A stretch of DNA of 21,132 bases from contig CALKWH010000336.1 in the NCBI GenBank assembly GCA_938004375.1, forward strand, positions 1 to 21,132, in the 5' to 3' direction. The position numbers and the translations under genes are program-made. Shown here one piece after another: positions 8,508-16,233 of the stretch (the stretch's first letter is position 1; each line of letters opens with the position of its first letter). This stretch comes from an uncultured Pseudomonadota bacterium (GTDB lineage: Bacteria > Myxococcota_A > Polyangia > HGW-17). The notes beneath the pieces were generated by a model. The model searched no databases and had not been told where the DNA came from. It was given only the letters and a program-made list of their open reading frames with translations.

Positions 8508-10550
8508 ATGGAGCCTCCCGTGAAACAACCGGAAAGCGATGTGGAAACCCTGCGCGACAGGATCGGGGAGCTCGAGGCGCAGGTCGCCCGGGATCGGGCC
8601 CACATCGAGTGCGCCGAGGCCCGGTTCCGGCTCCTCTTCGAGCACGCCCGTGACGCCATGATGACGCTCGCGCCCCCCGTCTGGCGCTTCACCAGCGGTA
8701 ACGACCGCGTCCGGGAGCTCTTCGGTGTGCAGAACGTCGAGGCGTTCCTCGCGCTGGAGCCCTGGCGGGTCTCCCCCGAGCGACAGCCCGACGGACGTCC
8801 GTCCCACGAGAAGGCCCTCGAGATGATTGAGAAGGCCATGCGCGAGGGATATCACTATTTCGAATGGACCCACCAGCGGGCGAACGGGGAGCCGTTCCCC
8901 GCGACCGTCCAGCTCACCCGGGTGGGCTGCGAGCGCCACGCCTTCCTGCTCGCGACCGTGCGCGACGTCGGGGAATCCGCCCGGGCCCGGGCCGCCCTGC
9001 GCGAGACCGAACGCATGTACGCCACCCTGGTGGACAACCTGCCGGGCTTCGTGTACCGATGCAAGAACGATCCGGCCTGGACGATGGAGTTCGTCAGCAC
9101 GGGCTGCCAGGCCGTCACCGGTTACGCGCCCGATGATTTCATCCAGAACCGCCGGCTCGAGTTCAACGACCTCATCGTCGAGGAGCACCGGGCGGGGATA
9201 TGGGAAAAATGGCAGGATCACCTCTCCATGCGGGTCCCCATCGAGCTCGAGTATCCGATCCGCACCGCGGCCGGGCAGGAGCGCTGGGTCTGGGAGCGCG
9301 GGCAGGGCGTGTTCGACGGCGACGGCCGGCTCCTGTTCCTCGAGGGCTTCATCTCGGACATCACCGAGCGTCGCCAGGCCGAGCAGGAGCGAGGCCGCCT
9401 GCAGGTCCAGTTGGCCCAGGCGCAGAAGATGGAGTCCGTGGGACGGCTCGCCGGCGGCGTGGCCCACGACTTCAACAACATGCTGGGCGTGATCATCGGA
9501 CACGTGGGCATGCTCCTGCAGCGCGAGGATTTGGATGACCAACTGCGCGCGGACCTGCGGGACATCGAGGACGCGGGCCGGCGCTCGGCCGATCTGACCC
9601 GCCAGTTGCTCGCGTTCGCCCGCCGCCAGACGGTGGCGCCGGTGCGCATGGATCTGAACGACACCATCGGTCGGCTGGTGTCCATGCTCGCCCGGCTCAT
9701 CGGCGAGGACGTCCGGCTGGTCTGGCAGCCCGATCCGGCGGCCCTGCCGGTGCGGATCGACCCCTCCCAGGTCGATCAGATCCTCACCAACCTGTGCGTC
9801 AACGCCCGCGACGCCATCGACGGGGTCGGTCGCATCGTCATCTCCACGGCCGACGTCACGTTCGACCGGGCGGCCTGCGCCGACGAGATGGACTGCGTCC
9901 CCGGGCGCTACACCCGGATCGCGGTGCGGGACGACGGCCACGGCATGGACGCGACCACGCTGGCGCAGGTGTTCGAGCCGTTTTTCACGACGAAGGGACA
10001 GGGGGAAGGCACCGGCCTGGGTCTGTCCATCGTATACGGCATCGTCCGGCAGAACGGCGGGTTCATCCAGGTCGAGAGCGCGCCCGGGCAGGGGACCGAG
10101 TTCCGCCTCCACCTGCCCGTGGACGTGGCGGCCACGCTCCCGGTTCCCCGGACGGAGATGAAGTCGAACGAGCCGTCGGGGGGGCAGGAGACCGTGCTGC
10201 TCGTCGAGGACGAGCCGGCCGTGCTCCGGTTCGCGCGGCGAGTGCTCGAGGGCGCCGGCTACAGGGTGCTCGCCGCGGCCTCGCCGGCCGAGGCGCTGCG
10301 CCTCGCCAAGGAGCCGGGAGCGCCGATCGATGCGCTGGTCACCGACGTGATCATGCCGGACATGAACGGGGTCGTGCTCGCCGAGCGGGTCCGCCAGCAC
10401 CATCCGCGGGTCCGCTGCCTGTTCATGTCGGGCTACGCCGAGGAGGTCATCAGCCGACAGGGGACGGTGGACCCCGCCGTGCAGTTCCTGCCCAAGCCGT
10501 TCACCCTGCAGGAGTTGAAGCGCAAACTGCGCGAGACCTTGGACGGGTGA
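8508..10550 (+). CDS. Hybrid PAS-PAS sensor histidine kinase with C-terminal receiver
   Basis: 680 residues with no membrane segment or signal peptide, so a cytoplasmic sensor. A short coiled coil (10-38) leads into PAS1 (about 38-155) and PAS2 (about 165-290; it ends with the usual GFISDITERRQAE). A coiled linker (288-308) precedes the H-box GRLAGGVAHDFNNML, with phospho-acceptor His320. The ATPase domain shows N-box residues Asn428/Asn432, G1 DDGHGMD (475-481), F-box FEPFFTTK and G2 GTGLGLS (501-507). The receiver (about 562-676) has acidic Glu567/Asp568, acceptor Asp613 in TDVIMPDMNG and Lys663 in LPKPF. All catalytic residues are present, so an active His-to-Asp relay is expected, perhaps continuing to an unlinked phosphotransfer protein. 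The PAS ligand is unknown. There is no adjacent output regulator. It is divergent from ettA and its 3' end stops 3 bases before the convergent lipoprotein. Confidence 0.9.
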   Translation: MEPPVKQPESDVETLRDRIGELEAQVARDRAHIECAEARFRLLFEHARDAMMTLAPPVWRFTSGNDRVRELFGVQNVEAFLALEPWRVSPERQPDGRPSHEKALEMIEKAMREGYHYFEWTHQRANGEPFPATVQLTRVGCERHAFLLATVRDVGESARARAALRETERMYATLVDNLPGFVYRCKNDPAWTMEFVSTGCQAVTGYAPDDFIQNRRLEFNDLIVEEHRAGIWEKWQDHLSMRVPIELEYPIRTAAGQERWVWERGQGVFDGDGRLLFLEGFISDITERRQAEQERGRLQVQLAQAQKMESVGRLAGGVAHDFNNMLGVIIGHVGMLLQREDLDDQLRADLRDIEDAGRRSADLTRQLLAFARRQTVAPVRMDLNDTIGRLVSMLARLIGEDVRLVWQPDPAALPVRIDPSQVDQILTNLCVNARDAIDGVGRIVISTADVTFDRAACADEMDCVPGRYTRIAVRDDGHGMDATTLAQVFEPFFTTKGQGEGTGLGLSIVYGIVRQNGGFIQVESAPGQGTEFRLHLPVDVAATLPVPRTEMKSNEPSGGQETVLLVEDEPAVLRFARRVLEGAGYRVLAAASPAEALRLAKEPGAPIDALVTDVIMPDMNGVVLAERVRQHHPRVRCLFMSGYAEEVISRQGTVDPAVQFLPKPFTLQELKRKLRETLDG

Positions 10551-10553
10551 TCA

Positions 10554-11090
10554 TTATCTGGGCGTCACGCACACCATCATGATGAACAGGTCGCCGCACT
10601 CGGCGATGGGATCGGTACAGTCCCCGGGACCGTCGCAGGTGTGGGTGCAATAGGTGGGGTCGTCGTTGCGGGCGATGCACAGTCCGCTCTCGCAGTCGAA
10701 CTCGTCGTCGCAGAGAGTGCCGGACGCGTCGCAACCCCGCGGTCCGGGCACGCAGCAGGCCCGGGCGAAGGACTCGCCGTCCACCGGCAGGTTCTCGCAG
10801 CGGTGGTCCGCCGGACAGTCGGCGCTCTCGACGCACTCGGTGTAGGCGCCGCAGGCGTCGGCGGGCAGGGTGATCCCCGACGGGGTCCTCGCCTCGTTGC
10901 AGGTGGCGTTGTTGACGTTGTTCGCGTTGTTGATGTTGTACGCGTTGTTCGCGTTGTTGACGTTGTTGACGTTGTTCGCGTTGTTCGCGTTGTTGACGTT
11001 GTTGACGTTGTTCGCGTTGTTGGACGCGGGGTCGTCGTCGCAGGCGGTCAGAACGGTCAATAGTATTATGAACAATGGAATGGCTCTCAT
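10554..11090 (-). CDS. Asn-rich, Cys-rich lipoprotein
   Basis: 178 residues. The start at 11090 is chosen because GGAGG lies 7 bases upstream and the protein then opens with a lipoprotein signal ending in LTAC (Cys17), followed by Asp-Asp-Asp. Upstream in-frame codons would prepend a non-signal peptide. Residues 24-62 are 13 consecutive Asn-Asn-X triplets (X is mostly Val or Ala; one unit reads Tyr-Asn-Ile), encoded by 9-bp repeats, and probably act as a flexible tether. Residues 64-175 form a Cys-rich domain (CGAYTEC, DCPADHRC, DCESGLC, YCTHTCDGPGDC) typical of myxobacterial surface lipoproteins. The function is unknown. It is divergent from a similarly organised gene at 11214, with 123 bases between the starts. 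Confidence 0.8.
   Translation of the reverse strand: MRAIPLFIILLTVLTACDDDPASNNANNVNNVNNANNANNVNNVNNANNAYNINNANNVNNATCNEARTPSGITLPADACGAYTECVESADCPADHRCENLPVDGESFARACCVPGPRGCDASGTLCDDEFDCESGLCIARNDDPTYCTHTCDGPGDCTDPIAECGDLFIMMVCVTPR
10905..11021 (-). repeat. Nine-base coding repeat array (13 Asn-Asn-X units)
   Basis: Thirteen in-frame 9-bp units on the minus strand, mostly AACAACGTC or AACAACGCG, encode the Asn-rich tether of the lipoprotein. One unit has AAC changed to TAC. Because the unit is a multiple of three, slippage would change tether length without frameshift. Confidence 0.9.
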
Positions 11091-11111
11091 GTCGGGACCT
11101 CCGGACGAAGG

Positions 11112-11140
11112 ATGTTCCCTCACGAAAGGCGGGAAGTCAA
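11112..11140 (-). promoter_or_regulatory. Candidate promoter for the minus-strand Asn-rich lipoprotein
   Basis: On the minus strand, TTGACT (11140-11135) and GAACAT (11117-11112) are 17 bases apart. The -10 match is weak (3/6), but the distance to the start codon (21 bases) matches other promoters in this window. Confidence 0.4.
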
Positions 11141-11162
11141 CGACCGGACGTGCATTTTCAGC

Positions 11163-11191
11163 TGGTCAAGACCGGCGCCGTTGCCTACTAT
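11163..11191 (+). promoter_or_regulatory. Candidate promoter for the plus-strand Asn-rich lipoprotein and barrel protein
   Basis: TGGTCA (11163-11168) and TACTAT (11186-11191) are separated by 17 bases, each 4/6 to consensus. The start codon is 22 bases beyond the -10 box. It lies back to back with the minus-strand promoter at 11112-11140. Confidence 0.45.
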
Positions 11192-11213
11192 CCGGCTAAC
11201 CCGAGGTCGAGAG

Positions 11214-12071
11214 ATGACGCGCTCCATGAAATCAGTGTTTTTTTTAATGATCTTTCCGTCCGTCTTCGGTTGCCAGTCCCAGGCGGTTTTCGCCGTCTGC
11301 GGGAACCAGGACTGGGAACCCACCGAGGAGTGCGAGCTCTACATGAATGGCGAGGCCGCGGCTTCGCAGGCCTGCCTGTCCGCGGGGTTTGTCGGCGGCA
11401 CCGCGACGTGCCTTCCCGACACCTGCACCTGGGACACCTCCAACTGCACGGGCAACGTCAACAACGTCAACAACGTCAACAACGTCAACAATACAAACAA
11501 TCTCAACAACACGAACCTCGAGTGTGACCCGCTCCACCCCCTCGTTGGCTGCGATGGGGAGGCGTGCTACTTCGACCAGAACGAGACCCGCGCCCGGTGC
11601 GAGGGCGTGGGGCTATTTCCGGAGAACACCGGCTGCAGCCACTCCAACGATTGCGAACCCGGGCTGGTCTGCCTCTGGGAGATCTGCACGCAGATGTGCG
11701 ACCGCAATGACTCCGACTTTTGTGGCGATCGCTTGACCTGCAACGACCCTGGCTGGCCCGAGACCTGGGGGTTCTGTCCGTTGGTGGATTTCGATTGCGA
11801 CCCGGTCTCCGGAGATGGCTGTCCGTCCCAGGTCTCCGCCGTCGTGTCCGAACGGGAGAATTGCTATTACTTCCAAGATGGGGAGCGCGCCTGGCACACG
11901 GCCTGCCTGCACCCGGGGACCTTGACGGGGGGCGGCGTGTGCGAAGAGATCAACGACTGCATCCCCGGCTATGCCTGCATCTCCAATGACTGCAGGAAAG
12001 TCTGTGCTGATAATTCAGACTGTGCCGGTCTGACATGCAGTGACGCCCAGGGGATCACGGTGTGCCAATGA
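11214..12071 (+). CDS. Cys-rich lipoprotein with Asn-Asn-X spacer
   Basis: 285 residues from ATG 11214, which has GAGG (11203-11206) 7 bases upstream; an internal ATG at 11226 is possible. The signal ends SVFGC (Cys20); Phe at -2 makes the lipobox slightly atypical. Residues 29-78 are Cys-rich (VCGNQDWEPTEECELY, ATCLPDTCTWDTSNC), resembling a shortened form of the modules in the lipoprotein at 252. An Asn-Asn-X spacer (81-101) follows. Residues 104-284 form a second Cys-rich domain with repeated motifs such as SNDCEPGLVCLWEICTQMC, NDCIPGYACISNDC and NSDCAGLTC. About 26 Cys in all imply extensive disulfides and an extracytoplasmic site. The stop codon overlaps the ATG of the TPR-barrel gene (ATGA), so the two are probably co-translated and may work together at the outer membrane. 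Confidence 0.8.
   Translation: MTRSMKSVFFLMIFPSVFGCQSQAVFAVCGNQDWEPTEECELYMNGEAAASQACLSAGFVGGTATCLPDTCTWDTSNCTGNVNNVNNVNNVNNTNNLNNTNLECDPLHPLVGCDGEACYFDQNETRARCEGVGLFPENTGCSHSNDCEPGLVCLWEICTQMCDRNDSDFCGDRLTCNDPGWPETWGFCPLVDFDCDPVSGDGCPSQVSAVVSERENCYYFQDGERAWHTACLHPGTLTGGGVCEEINDCIPGYACISNDCRKVCADNSDCAGLTCSDAQGITVCQ
11454..11516 (+). repeat. Nine-base coding repeat array (Asn-Asn-X, 7 units)
   Basis: In-frame 9-bp units, mostly AACAACGTC with degenerate later copies (Thr and Leu at X), encode the spacer of the plus-strand lipoprotein. They are homologous to, and inverted relative to, the array at 10905-11021. Confidence 0.85.
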
Positions 12072-13957
12072 CGCGCGGATTATTCTCCTCAATTTCGTCA
12101 CGCACCAATCGCCGGTCATTTTCATTAATGACGCTCGTGCTGCTCCTGTGGGCCGTTCCCGCGCGGGCCGAGAAACTTCACTGCCCCTCGGTCACCGACA
12201 ACGACGAGAAGAACAACGAGATCGCCCGCCGGTACTTCCAGATGGGCGGCATGTACCAGGACAAGCAGGACCACCTCAAGGCCGCCGAGGCCTTCGAGTG
12301 CGTGCTCAAGTTCGTGCCCTACAGCCTCACCGCGCGCTACCGGCTGGCCAGGGCCTACGACGGTCTCGAGGTCTACTCCCGGGCCCGCGAGCACTACGAG
12401 ATGATCCTGGTCTACGACTCGGCCGAGGCCGAGAGCCTGAAGCCCGAGATTCGGAAGCGGATCGCCGAGATCAAGGATCTGAAGGACCGCGTCACCGTGG
12501 TGACCGTGCCCGTGGAGCCGGCGGTCGTGGACGACAAGACGTGCCCGCCGGTGGTGGTCAAGGGCCAGCAGGAGGCCCTGGCCAAGGTCGAGAAGCTCAT
12601 GGACGGAAAGAGCTGGCTCAAGGCCCGCCAGCTGCTCGACGAGACGTTCAAGAAGCTCGACGGCGCGACCCCCGCCCAGCGCAGGTTGTGTATGTCCGCG
12701 GAGGCCGGCCTGGGGCTGCTTTTACACGCGGGCATCGTCCACTTCAACCTCAACAACCTGCAGGACGCGGGGGACCTGTTCACGCAGGTGTTCCGGCTGC
12801 GTCCCGAGTCCGTGCTGCCGAAGAGGTACGAGACCGCCGCCCTGCTGGAGTTCTTCCAGAAGACATCCTCGGCTTACTTCGCGGCCGTCCAGGCCGAGAA
12901 GGAGAAGCAGTTGAAGATCCGCCAGCTCGAGGAGGGTCACGGGATCGCGCCCGAGCCCGCCGGGAATCCGACGGTGCCGCTCGAGCATGAGCCCCAGGCG
13001 AAGGTCGAGCGTGAAAAACCGCTGGTGTTCGTGGTCCGCGTGCAGGACGGCCTGAACGTCGCGAAGGTCGTGCTGTCCTATCGCATCGACGACGGCTCCG
13101 CCCGCGAGGAGGTCCTCGAGAAGCTGGGGATGCGGCGGTGGGTGACGGTGGTGCCGGGGTCGGGCCTTTCGTTCGTGAAGTTCGCCTATCACCTCGCCGC
13201 CCTGGATGCGTCGGGGAACGAGGTCGCCGCCTGGGGCTCTGCCGAGAAGCCCCACGTGTTCACGCTGCCTCCGGAGAAGCCGGCGGACCCCGGGCCGGGC
13301 GTGACGCCGCCGGTGACGGGGCCGGTGACGCCGCCGGTGACGCCGCCGGTGACACCTCCGGCCCCGGACCGGTCGTGGCGGGTCTTTGTCGCGGGGACCG
13401 GTGGCTACGATTTCGGCCTGATCCAGCCGGACACGACTACCCAACTGGGCGCGTACACGACCAACCTGGGCTGGGGCCGCAACGCCCCGGTGTTCTCCGT
13501 CGAGGTCGGTCTGGTGTTCCTGCGCGACCACCGCATCACGGTGGGCATGCGGCAGACCCCCTTTGAATACCGCGTGTCCCTGGAGGACGAGAATGCGAAC
13601 AGAGAGACCCAGAGGCAGTTCTTTGTGCGCCACGTGCAAACATATTTACTGGACAGCGACATTCGCCCCTATCTCGGCGGGGGCGGCTTCGGCGGCCCGC
13701 TGCGGGTGCTCGTCAAGAATGAGGCCCCGATCGAGGGTGACAAGGACGTCAAGGACTCCTACGAGCTGGGCGGGGCCTTCCTGAACGGTGTGGCAGGCGT
13801 GCAGATGTGCCTGTGGAAGAGCTGCCACGTGGCCTGGCACTTCGAGGCCAACGTGCTCTGGCGGTTCGCCAGTCCCGCGGACGACCCGGTCTTCTCCGCC
13901 GATTACCTGAAGACCGTGGTCTTCTGGCTCTCCGGCGGCCTCGCGATCCAGTTCTGA
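12068..13957 (+). CDS. Periplasmic TPR protein with Pro-rich linker and C-terminal outer-membrane beta-barrel-like domain
   Basis: 629 residues from ATG 12068, which overlaps the preceding TGA (ATGA) and implies translational coupling. This start gives an n-region with Arg15-Arg16 before the hydrophobic core (21-31) and an ARA cleavage site at 32-34. ATG 12128 would leave a signal without positive charge. TPR-like helices fill about 45-120 and 165-250. A beta-rich domain (about 315-398) is followed by a Pro-Thr-Val linker (401-434). The last 195 residues have alternating hydrophobic and aromatic strands and end in LAIQF, a terminal Phe typical of barrel proteins recognised by the BAM complex. 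Cys581 and Cys586 may pair. The role is unknown; a scaffold linking a periplasmic TPR platform to the outer membrane is inferred. Confidence 0.75.
   Translation: MTRGLFSSISSRTNRRSFSLMTLVLLLWAVPARAEKLHCPSVTDNDEKNNEIARRYFQMGGMYQDKQDHLKAAEAFECVLKFVPYSLTARYRLARAYDGLEVYSRAREHYEMILVYDSAEAESLKPEIRKRIAEIKDLKDRVTVVTVPVEPAVVDDKTCPPVVVKGQQEALAKVEKLMDGKSWLKARQLLDETFKKLDGATPAQRRLCMSAEAGLGLLLHAGIVHFNLNNLQDAGDLFTQVFRLRPESVLPKRYETAALLEFFQKTSSAYFAAVQAEKEKQLKIRQLEEGHGIAPEPAGNPTVPLEHEPQAKVEREKPLVFVVRVQDGLNVAKVVLSYRIDDGSAREEVLEKLGMRRWVTVVPGSGLSFVKFAYHLAALDASGNEVAAWGSAEKPHVFTLPPEKPADPGPGVTPPVTGPVTPPVTPPVTPPAPDRSWRVFVAGTGGYDFGLIQPDTTTQLGAYTTNLGWGRNAPVFSVEVGLVFLRDHRITVGMRQTPFEYRVSLEDENANRETQRQFFVRHVQTYLLDSDIRPYLGGGGFGGPLRVLVKNEAPIEGDKDVKDSYELGGAFLNGVAGVQMCLWKSCHVAWHFEANVLWRFASPADDPVFSADYLKTVVFWLSGGLAIQF
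13301..13360 (+). repeat. Five 12-bp coding repeats (Val-Thr-Pro-Pro linker)
   Basis: Five consecutive 12-bp units based on GTGACGCCGCCG (13301, 13313, 13325, 13337, 13349) encode the Pro-Thr-Val linker of the TPR-barrel protein. Units 2 and 5 are variants. In-frame slippage would change linker length only. Confidence 0.85.
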
Positions 13958-13985
13958 CCGGGTGGCTTTTCCATGAGATTTATTT

Positions 13986-13991
13986 TATAAC
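13986..13991 (+). promoter_or_regulatory. Possible -10 element before the zinc-ribbon gene
   Basis: TATAAC sits in a short AT-rich patch (13978-13990) that stands out in this GC-rich region, 26 bases before ATG 14018. No acceptable -35 box is visible at 16-18 bases, so an activator-dependent or extended promoter would be needed. Confidence 0.3.
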
Positions 13992-14017
13992 CAGGGGAAT
14001 CGCAGAGGAGGTCTTCC

Positions 14018-14455
14018 ATGCAGTGTCCGTTCAACGAAGTCGACCTGGTCAAGGAGATGTACGAGGGCGTCGAAATCGACAAGTGTCCAAAGTGCCGGGG
14101 GTTGTGGCTCGACCCCGGCGAGCTCGAGCGCATCCAGCGCACCCAGGAGGTCGACTATTCCGATCGCCTCACTGCCGCGGTGAACGCCGACGCGGCCGTG
14201 TACAACCACGATCGCCAGTTGCGGGAAACGGCCCTGTCCTGTCCGTCCTGCGGTGCGTTCATGGAGAAGCAGGAGCACGGCTTCAACCGGTGGGTGGTCA
14301 TCGACTTCTGCCCCGGCTGCCTCGGCATCTGGCTCGACGAGGGCGAGCTCGAGGCACTGGAGCTCTACTACGAAAAGGAGCACGCCCGGCATCCGGAGAT
14401 GACCCGGCTCCAGCTCCTCTTGGCGGGGTTCTATCGTTACTACCGGCGGGTCTGA
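14018..14455 (+). CDS. Double zinc-ribbon protein (zf-TFIIB family)
   Basis: 145 residues. ATG 14018 has a perfect AGGAGG (14006-14011) at 6-base spacing. Two tandem zf-TFIIB (PF13453-like) units are visible. Unit 1 (3-36) has Cys3 followed by PFN instead of the second Cys, then CPKC (23-26) and GLWLDPGEL. Unit 2 (75-111) is complete, with CPSC (75-78), CPGC (98-101) and GIWLDEGEL. Loss of one Cys in the first knuckle is also familiar in this family (CPVD-type starts), so it need not be a defect. There is no signal peptide, so it is cytoplasmic. The molecular role of these small proteins is not established. The cupin lipoprotein gene follows 24 bases downstream, suggesting co-transcription. 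Confidence 0.8.
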   Translation: MQCPFNEVDLVKEMYEGVEIDKCPKCRGLWLDPGELERIQRTQEVDYSDRLTAAVNADAAVYNHDRQLRETALSCPSCGAFMEKQEHGFNRWVVIDFCPGCLGIWLDEGELEALELYYEKEHARHPEMTRLQLLLAGFYRYYRRV

Positions 14456-14479
14456 AGCCGCAAGAAAACAGGAGTTCTC

Positions 14480-15052
14480 ATGAAAACGGAGTTGCGATGG
14501 ACCGGAATCCTGCTGGCCGCGATGGCCCTGGGCGCCCTGGGCGGCTGCCACAAGCCGAAGTGCGAGCCGACCGTGCCTGAAAAGGAACCCGCGAAGACGG
14601 CCGCCAACCTGGTGGGCGAGGACCAGGGACCCAACCCGTGGGTGGTGGACGTCGAGGAGCTCACCCTGGGGAACCCTTCTTTCCGGGCCGCCCAGTGGAC
14701 GGGGACGTACCTGCAGATGACGGTCATGACCATCAAGCCCGGCGGCCAGATCGGGCTCGAGCAGCACAAAACCACCGACCAGTTCATCCGCGTCGAGTCC
14801 GGCAAGGCCCGCGTGCTGATGGGCAAGACCAAGGACAACCTCGACTGGGTGAAGGAGGTCGGGGACGACTTCGCCATCTTCATCCCCGCCGGCTGGTGGC
14901 ACAACATCCTCAACATCGGGGACACGGACCTGAAGATGTACTCGATCTATGGGCCGCCCAACCATCCGAAGGGCACGCTGCACAAGACCTTCGAGGAGGC
15001 CGAAGCCGCCCACGAGCATCACGACGATCCCGGGGCCCCGGCCCAGCCCTGA
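14480..15052 (+). CDS. Cupin-domain lipoprotein
   Basis: 190 residues. ATG 14480 has AGGAG at 5-base spacing. The signal peptide ends LGGC (Cys23), predicting a lipid-anchored periplasmic or surface protein. The cupin fold spans about 55-170. Motif 1 reads IGLEQHKTTDQFIRVESG, with Glu94, His96 and Asp100 as possible metal ligands. Motif 2 reads FIPAGWWHNILN, with His141. The tail KMYSIYGPPNHPKGTLHKT matches a recurrent cupin subfamily usually found without a signal peptide, which makes the lipid anchor notable. It ends in a His/Asp-rich stretch (178-183). Metal binding is inferred; the substrate is unknown. It lies downstream of the zinc-ribbon gene. Confidence 0.8.
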   Translation: MKTELRWTGILLAAMALGALGGCHKPKCEPTVPEKEPAKTAANLVGEDQGPNPWVVDVEELTLGNPSFRAAQWTGTYLQMTVMTIKPGGQIGLEQHKTTDQFIRVESGKARVLMGKTKDNLDWVKEVGDDFAIFIPAGWWHNILNIGDTDLKMYSIYGPPNHPKGTLHKTFEEAEAAHEHHDDPGAPAQP

Positions 15053-15054
15053 CG

Positions 15055-15098
15055 GGCGCCGGCTTTCCCGGGGCGGTTCGATCCCGGAGCGCGGCGCC
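15055..15098. terminator. Possible bidirectional stem-loop between convergent genes
   Basis: GGCGCC (15055-15060 and 15093-15098) encloses CCGGG (15068-15072) pairing with CCCGG (15083-15087). It sits between the cupin stop and the convergent GYF-protein stop. There is no T-run on either strand, so it is only weakly supported as a terminator. Confidence 0.25.
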
Positions 15099-15112
15099 GT
15101 CGCCTGGATGGG

Positions 15113-15994
15113 TCAGGACCCGCTGACCTCATGGGTATAGACGTAGCCGGTGATCGCGCAGGCCAGCTGGACGCCGACCACGATTAGTTGTTGGGTCGGG
15201 CGCATGGCTCCGTCGAGGCTGGCGCCGGTTCTCGCCGCCACATGCGCCACGCTCTCCTGGAGGTTGGCGAAGCCCCCCACGAGGAATACCGCGCAGCCGA
15301 CGAGCAGCAGGGTGAACGGGATCAGGCTGAGATGATTCACGAAGAGGGCCCAGGCCTTCAGACCGGGCTTCTGGAGCGTGCCCAGCATCAGGCCACCGCT
15401 CGCCAGCAGCATGAGCCCCAGTAGCCAGGCGGAGAAGAAGGCCACGCGACCGGCGATGCGGAAGGCGGAGAAGCCGAGCAACGGGAGCTTGTCACGGTAC
15501 TCCATACCGGCCTCCTGGAGAGACGCCTCGTCGATCGCCCGGTTGGGGCAGGACCTGTCGCCGCAACTGACGCCCTGCAGGCCGAAGATCGCGCCGAAGT
15601 ACAGGTTGTCGCGTCGGTCCTTCAGTCTGAAGGCCATCAGCGCGGGCAACAGGGCCACCACGAAGGCCAGCACGCCTGCCAGGAGGAGGGTCGAACCCGC
15701 GACGATCCGGTTCTTTCGTTCGATCGCCCTGATCTGGTCCGCGAGGCCTCCGTCGCCGGCTGCGGAGCGAGGAGCCGGCGGTTTTTCAGCCGTCTGTCTT
15801 TCGGTCTTGCGGGCTTCTCGGAGGCGCGCCTCGGTGGTGGTGAGCTCCTCCCACTGCGAGAACGGCGCCGTCCGGTCCTCATGCGAGCACTCCGTATCGT
15901 CGGTGATCAGGCCGTCGAGCTTCAGTTCCACCAGCCTTTGGGCGGGTAGCGGGCCTTGTCTGCCATCCATTTCGAAATACCAGTCGTCGGTCAT
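15113..15994 (-). CDS. GYF_2-domain polytopic membrane protein
   Basis: 293 residues. The start at 15994 has GGAGG with 6-base spacing. Residues 4-51 match the bacterial GYF_2 pattern (WYFEMDGRQGPL, LDGLITDDTE, FSQWEEL), a probable peptide-binding module that lies in the cytoplasm in this layout. A charged coiled segment (54-96) follows. Four membrane helices lie at about 97-122, 177-205, 212-244 and 267-287. The loop between helices 1 and 2 carries GVSCGDRSCPNRA, where Cys144 and Cys149 could form a disulfide if periplasmic. GYF_2 membrane proteins are common but uncharacterised, so the function is unknown. It is convergent with the cupin gene and divergent from the hydrolase gene. Confidence 0.75.
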   Translation of the reverse strand: MTDDWYFEMDGRQGPLPAQRLVELKLDGLITDDTECSHEDRTAPFSQWEELTTTEARLREARKTERQTAEKPPAPRSAAGDGGLADQIRAIERKNRIVAGSTLLLAGVLAFVVALLPALMAFRLKDRRDNLYFGAIFGLQGVSCGDRSCPNRAIDEASLQEAGMEYRDKLPLLGFSAFRIAGRVAFFSAWLLGLMLLASGGLMLGTLQKPGLKAWALFVNHLSLIPFTLLLVGCAVFLVGGFANLQESVAHVAARTGASLDGAMRPTQQLIVVGVQLACAITGYVYTHEVSGS

Positions 15995-16203
15995 CGTTCA
16001 CCTCCGGAAGTATAAGCCAGCCGACCGTAATCCGGAACCTTCGGCGCGAACTCGCGTTTGACTCCGAGACCATGCCGATTGACGCGTTCGCGCCCTCAGG
16101 TGAGGGAGGCTTGCATGGGGCCAACTTGCCGGGTTCCGCCTCGCTTGTCAACGATTCTGTCGTCCAGGGGGGGGGCCTGCGGCCAGAGGTGGCCGGACTC
16201 AGC
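15995..16203. other. Divergent intergenic region with short inverted repeats and a G9 tract
   Basis: I see no gene here, though an open frame runs in from 16072 toward the hydrolase. On the minus strand TATACT (16014-16009) is a good -10 for the GYF gene but would place transcription within about 8 bases of its ATG, removing the Shine-Dalgarno. Two tight inverted repeats are present: CGCGA/TCGCG (16045-16056) and CCCTCA/TGAGGG (16093-16106), each with a 2-base centre, possible operators. A run of nine G lies at 16167-16175. Confidence 0.4.
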
Positions 16204-16233
16204 TTGACAGTCCCGCGCGATCACGGGGATAAC
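16204..16233 (+). promoter_or_regulatory. Promoter giving a possibly leaderless hydrolase mRNA
   Basis: TTGACA (16204-16209) and GATAAC (16228-16233) are separated by 18 bases. The ATG at 16240 is only 6 bases beyond the -10 box, where transcription should begin, and no good Shine-Dalgarno precedes it. Confidence 0.5.

Noticed and set aside
13301..13360. Repeat array as a CRISPR or regulatory repeat
   Set aside because: The units are 12 bp, in frame, unspaced and encode a Pro-rich linker, so they are coding low complexity.
14018..14035. Missing Cys in the first zinc knuckle as a frameshift or pseudogene
   Set aside because: The frame is intact with a perfect Shine-Dalgarno, and the CPxD/CPxN variant occurs normally in zf-TFIIB proteins.
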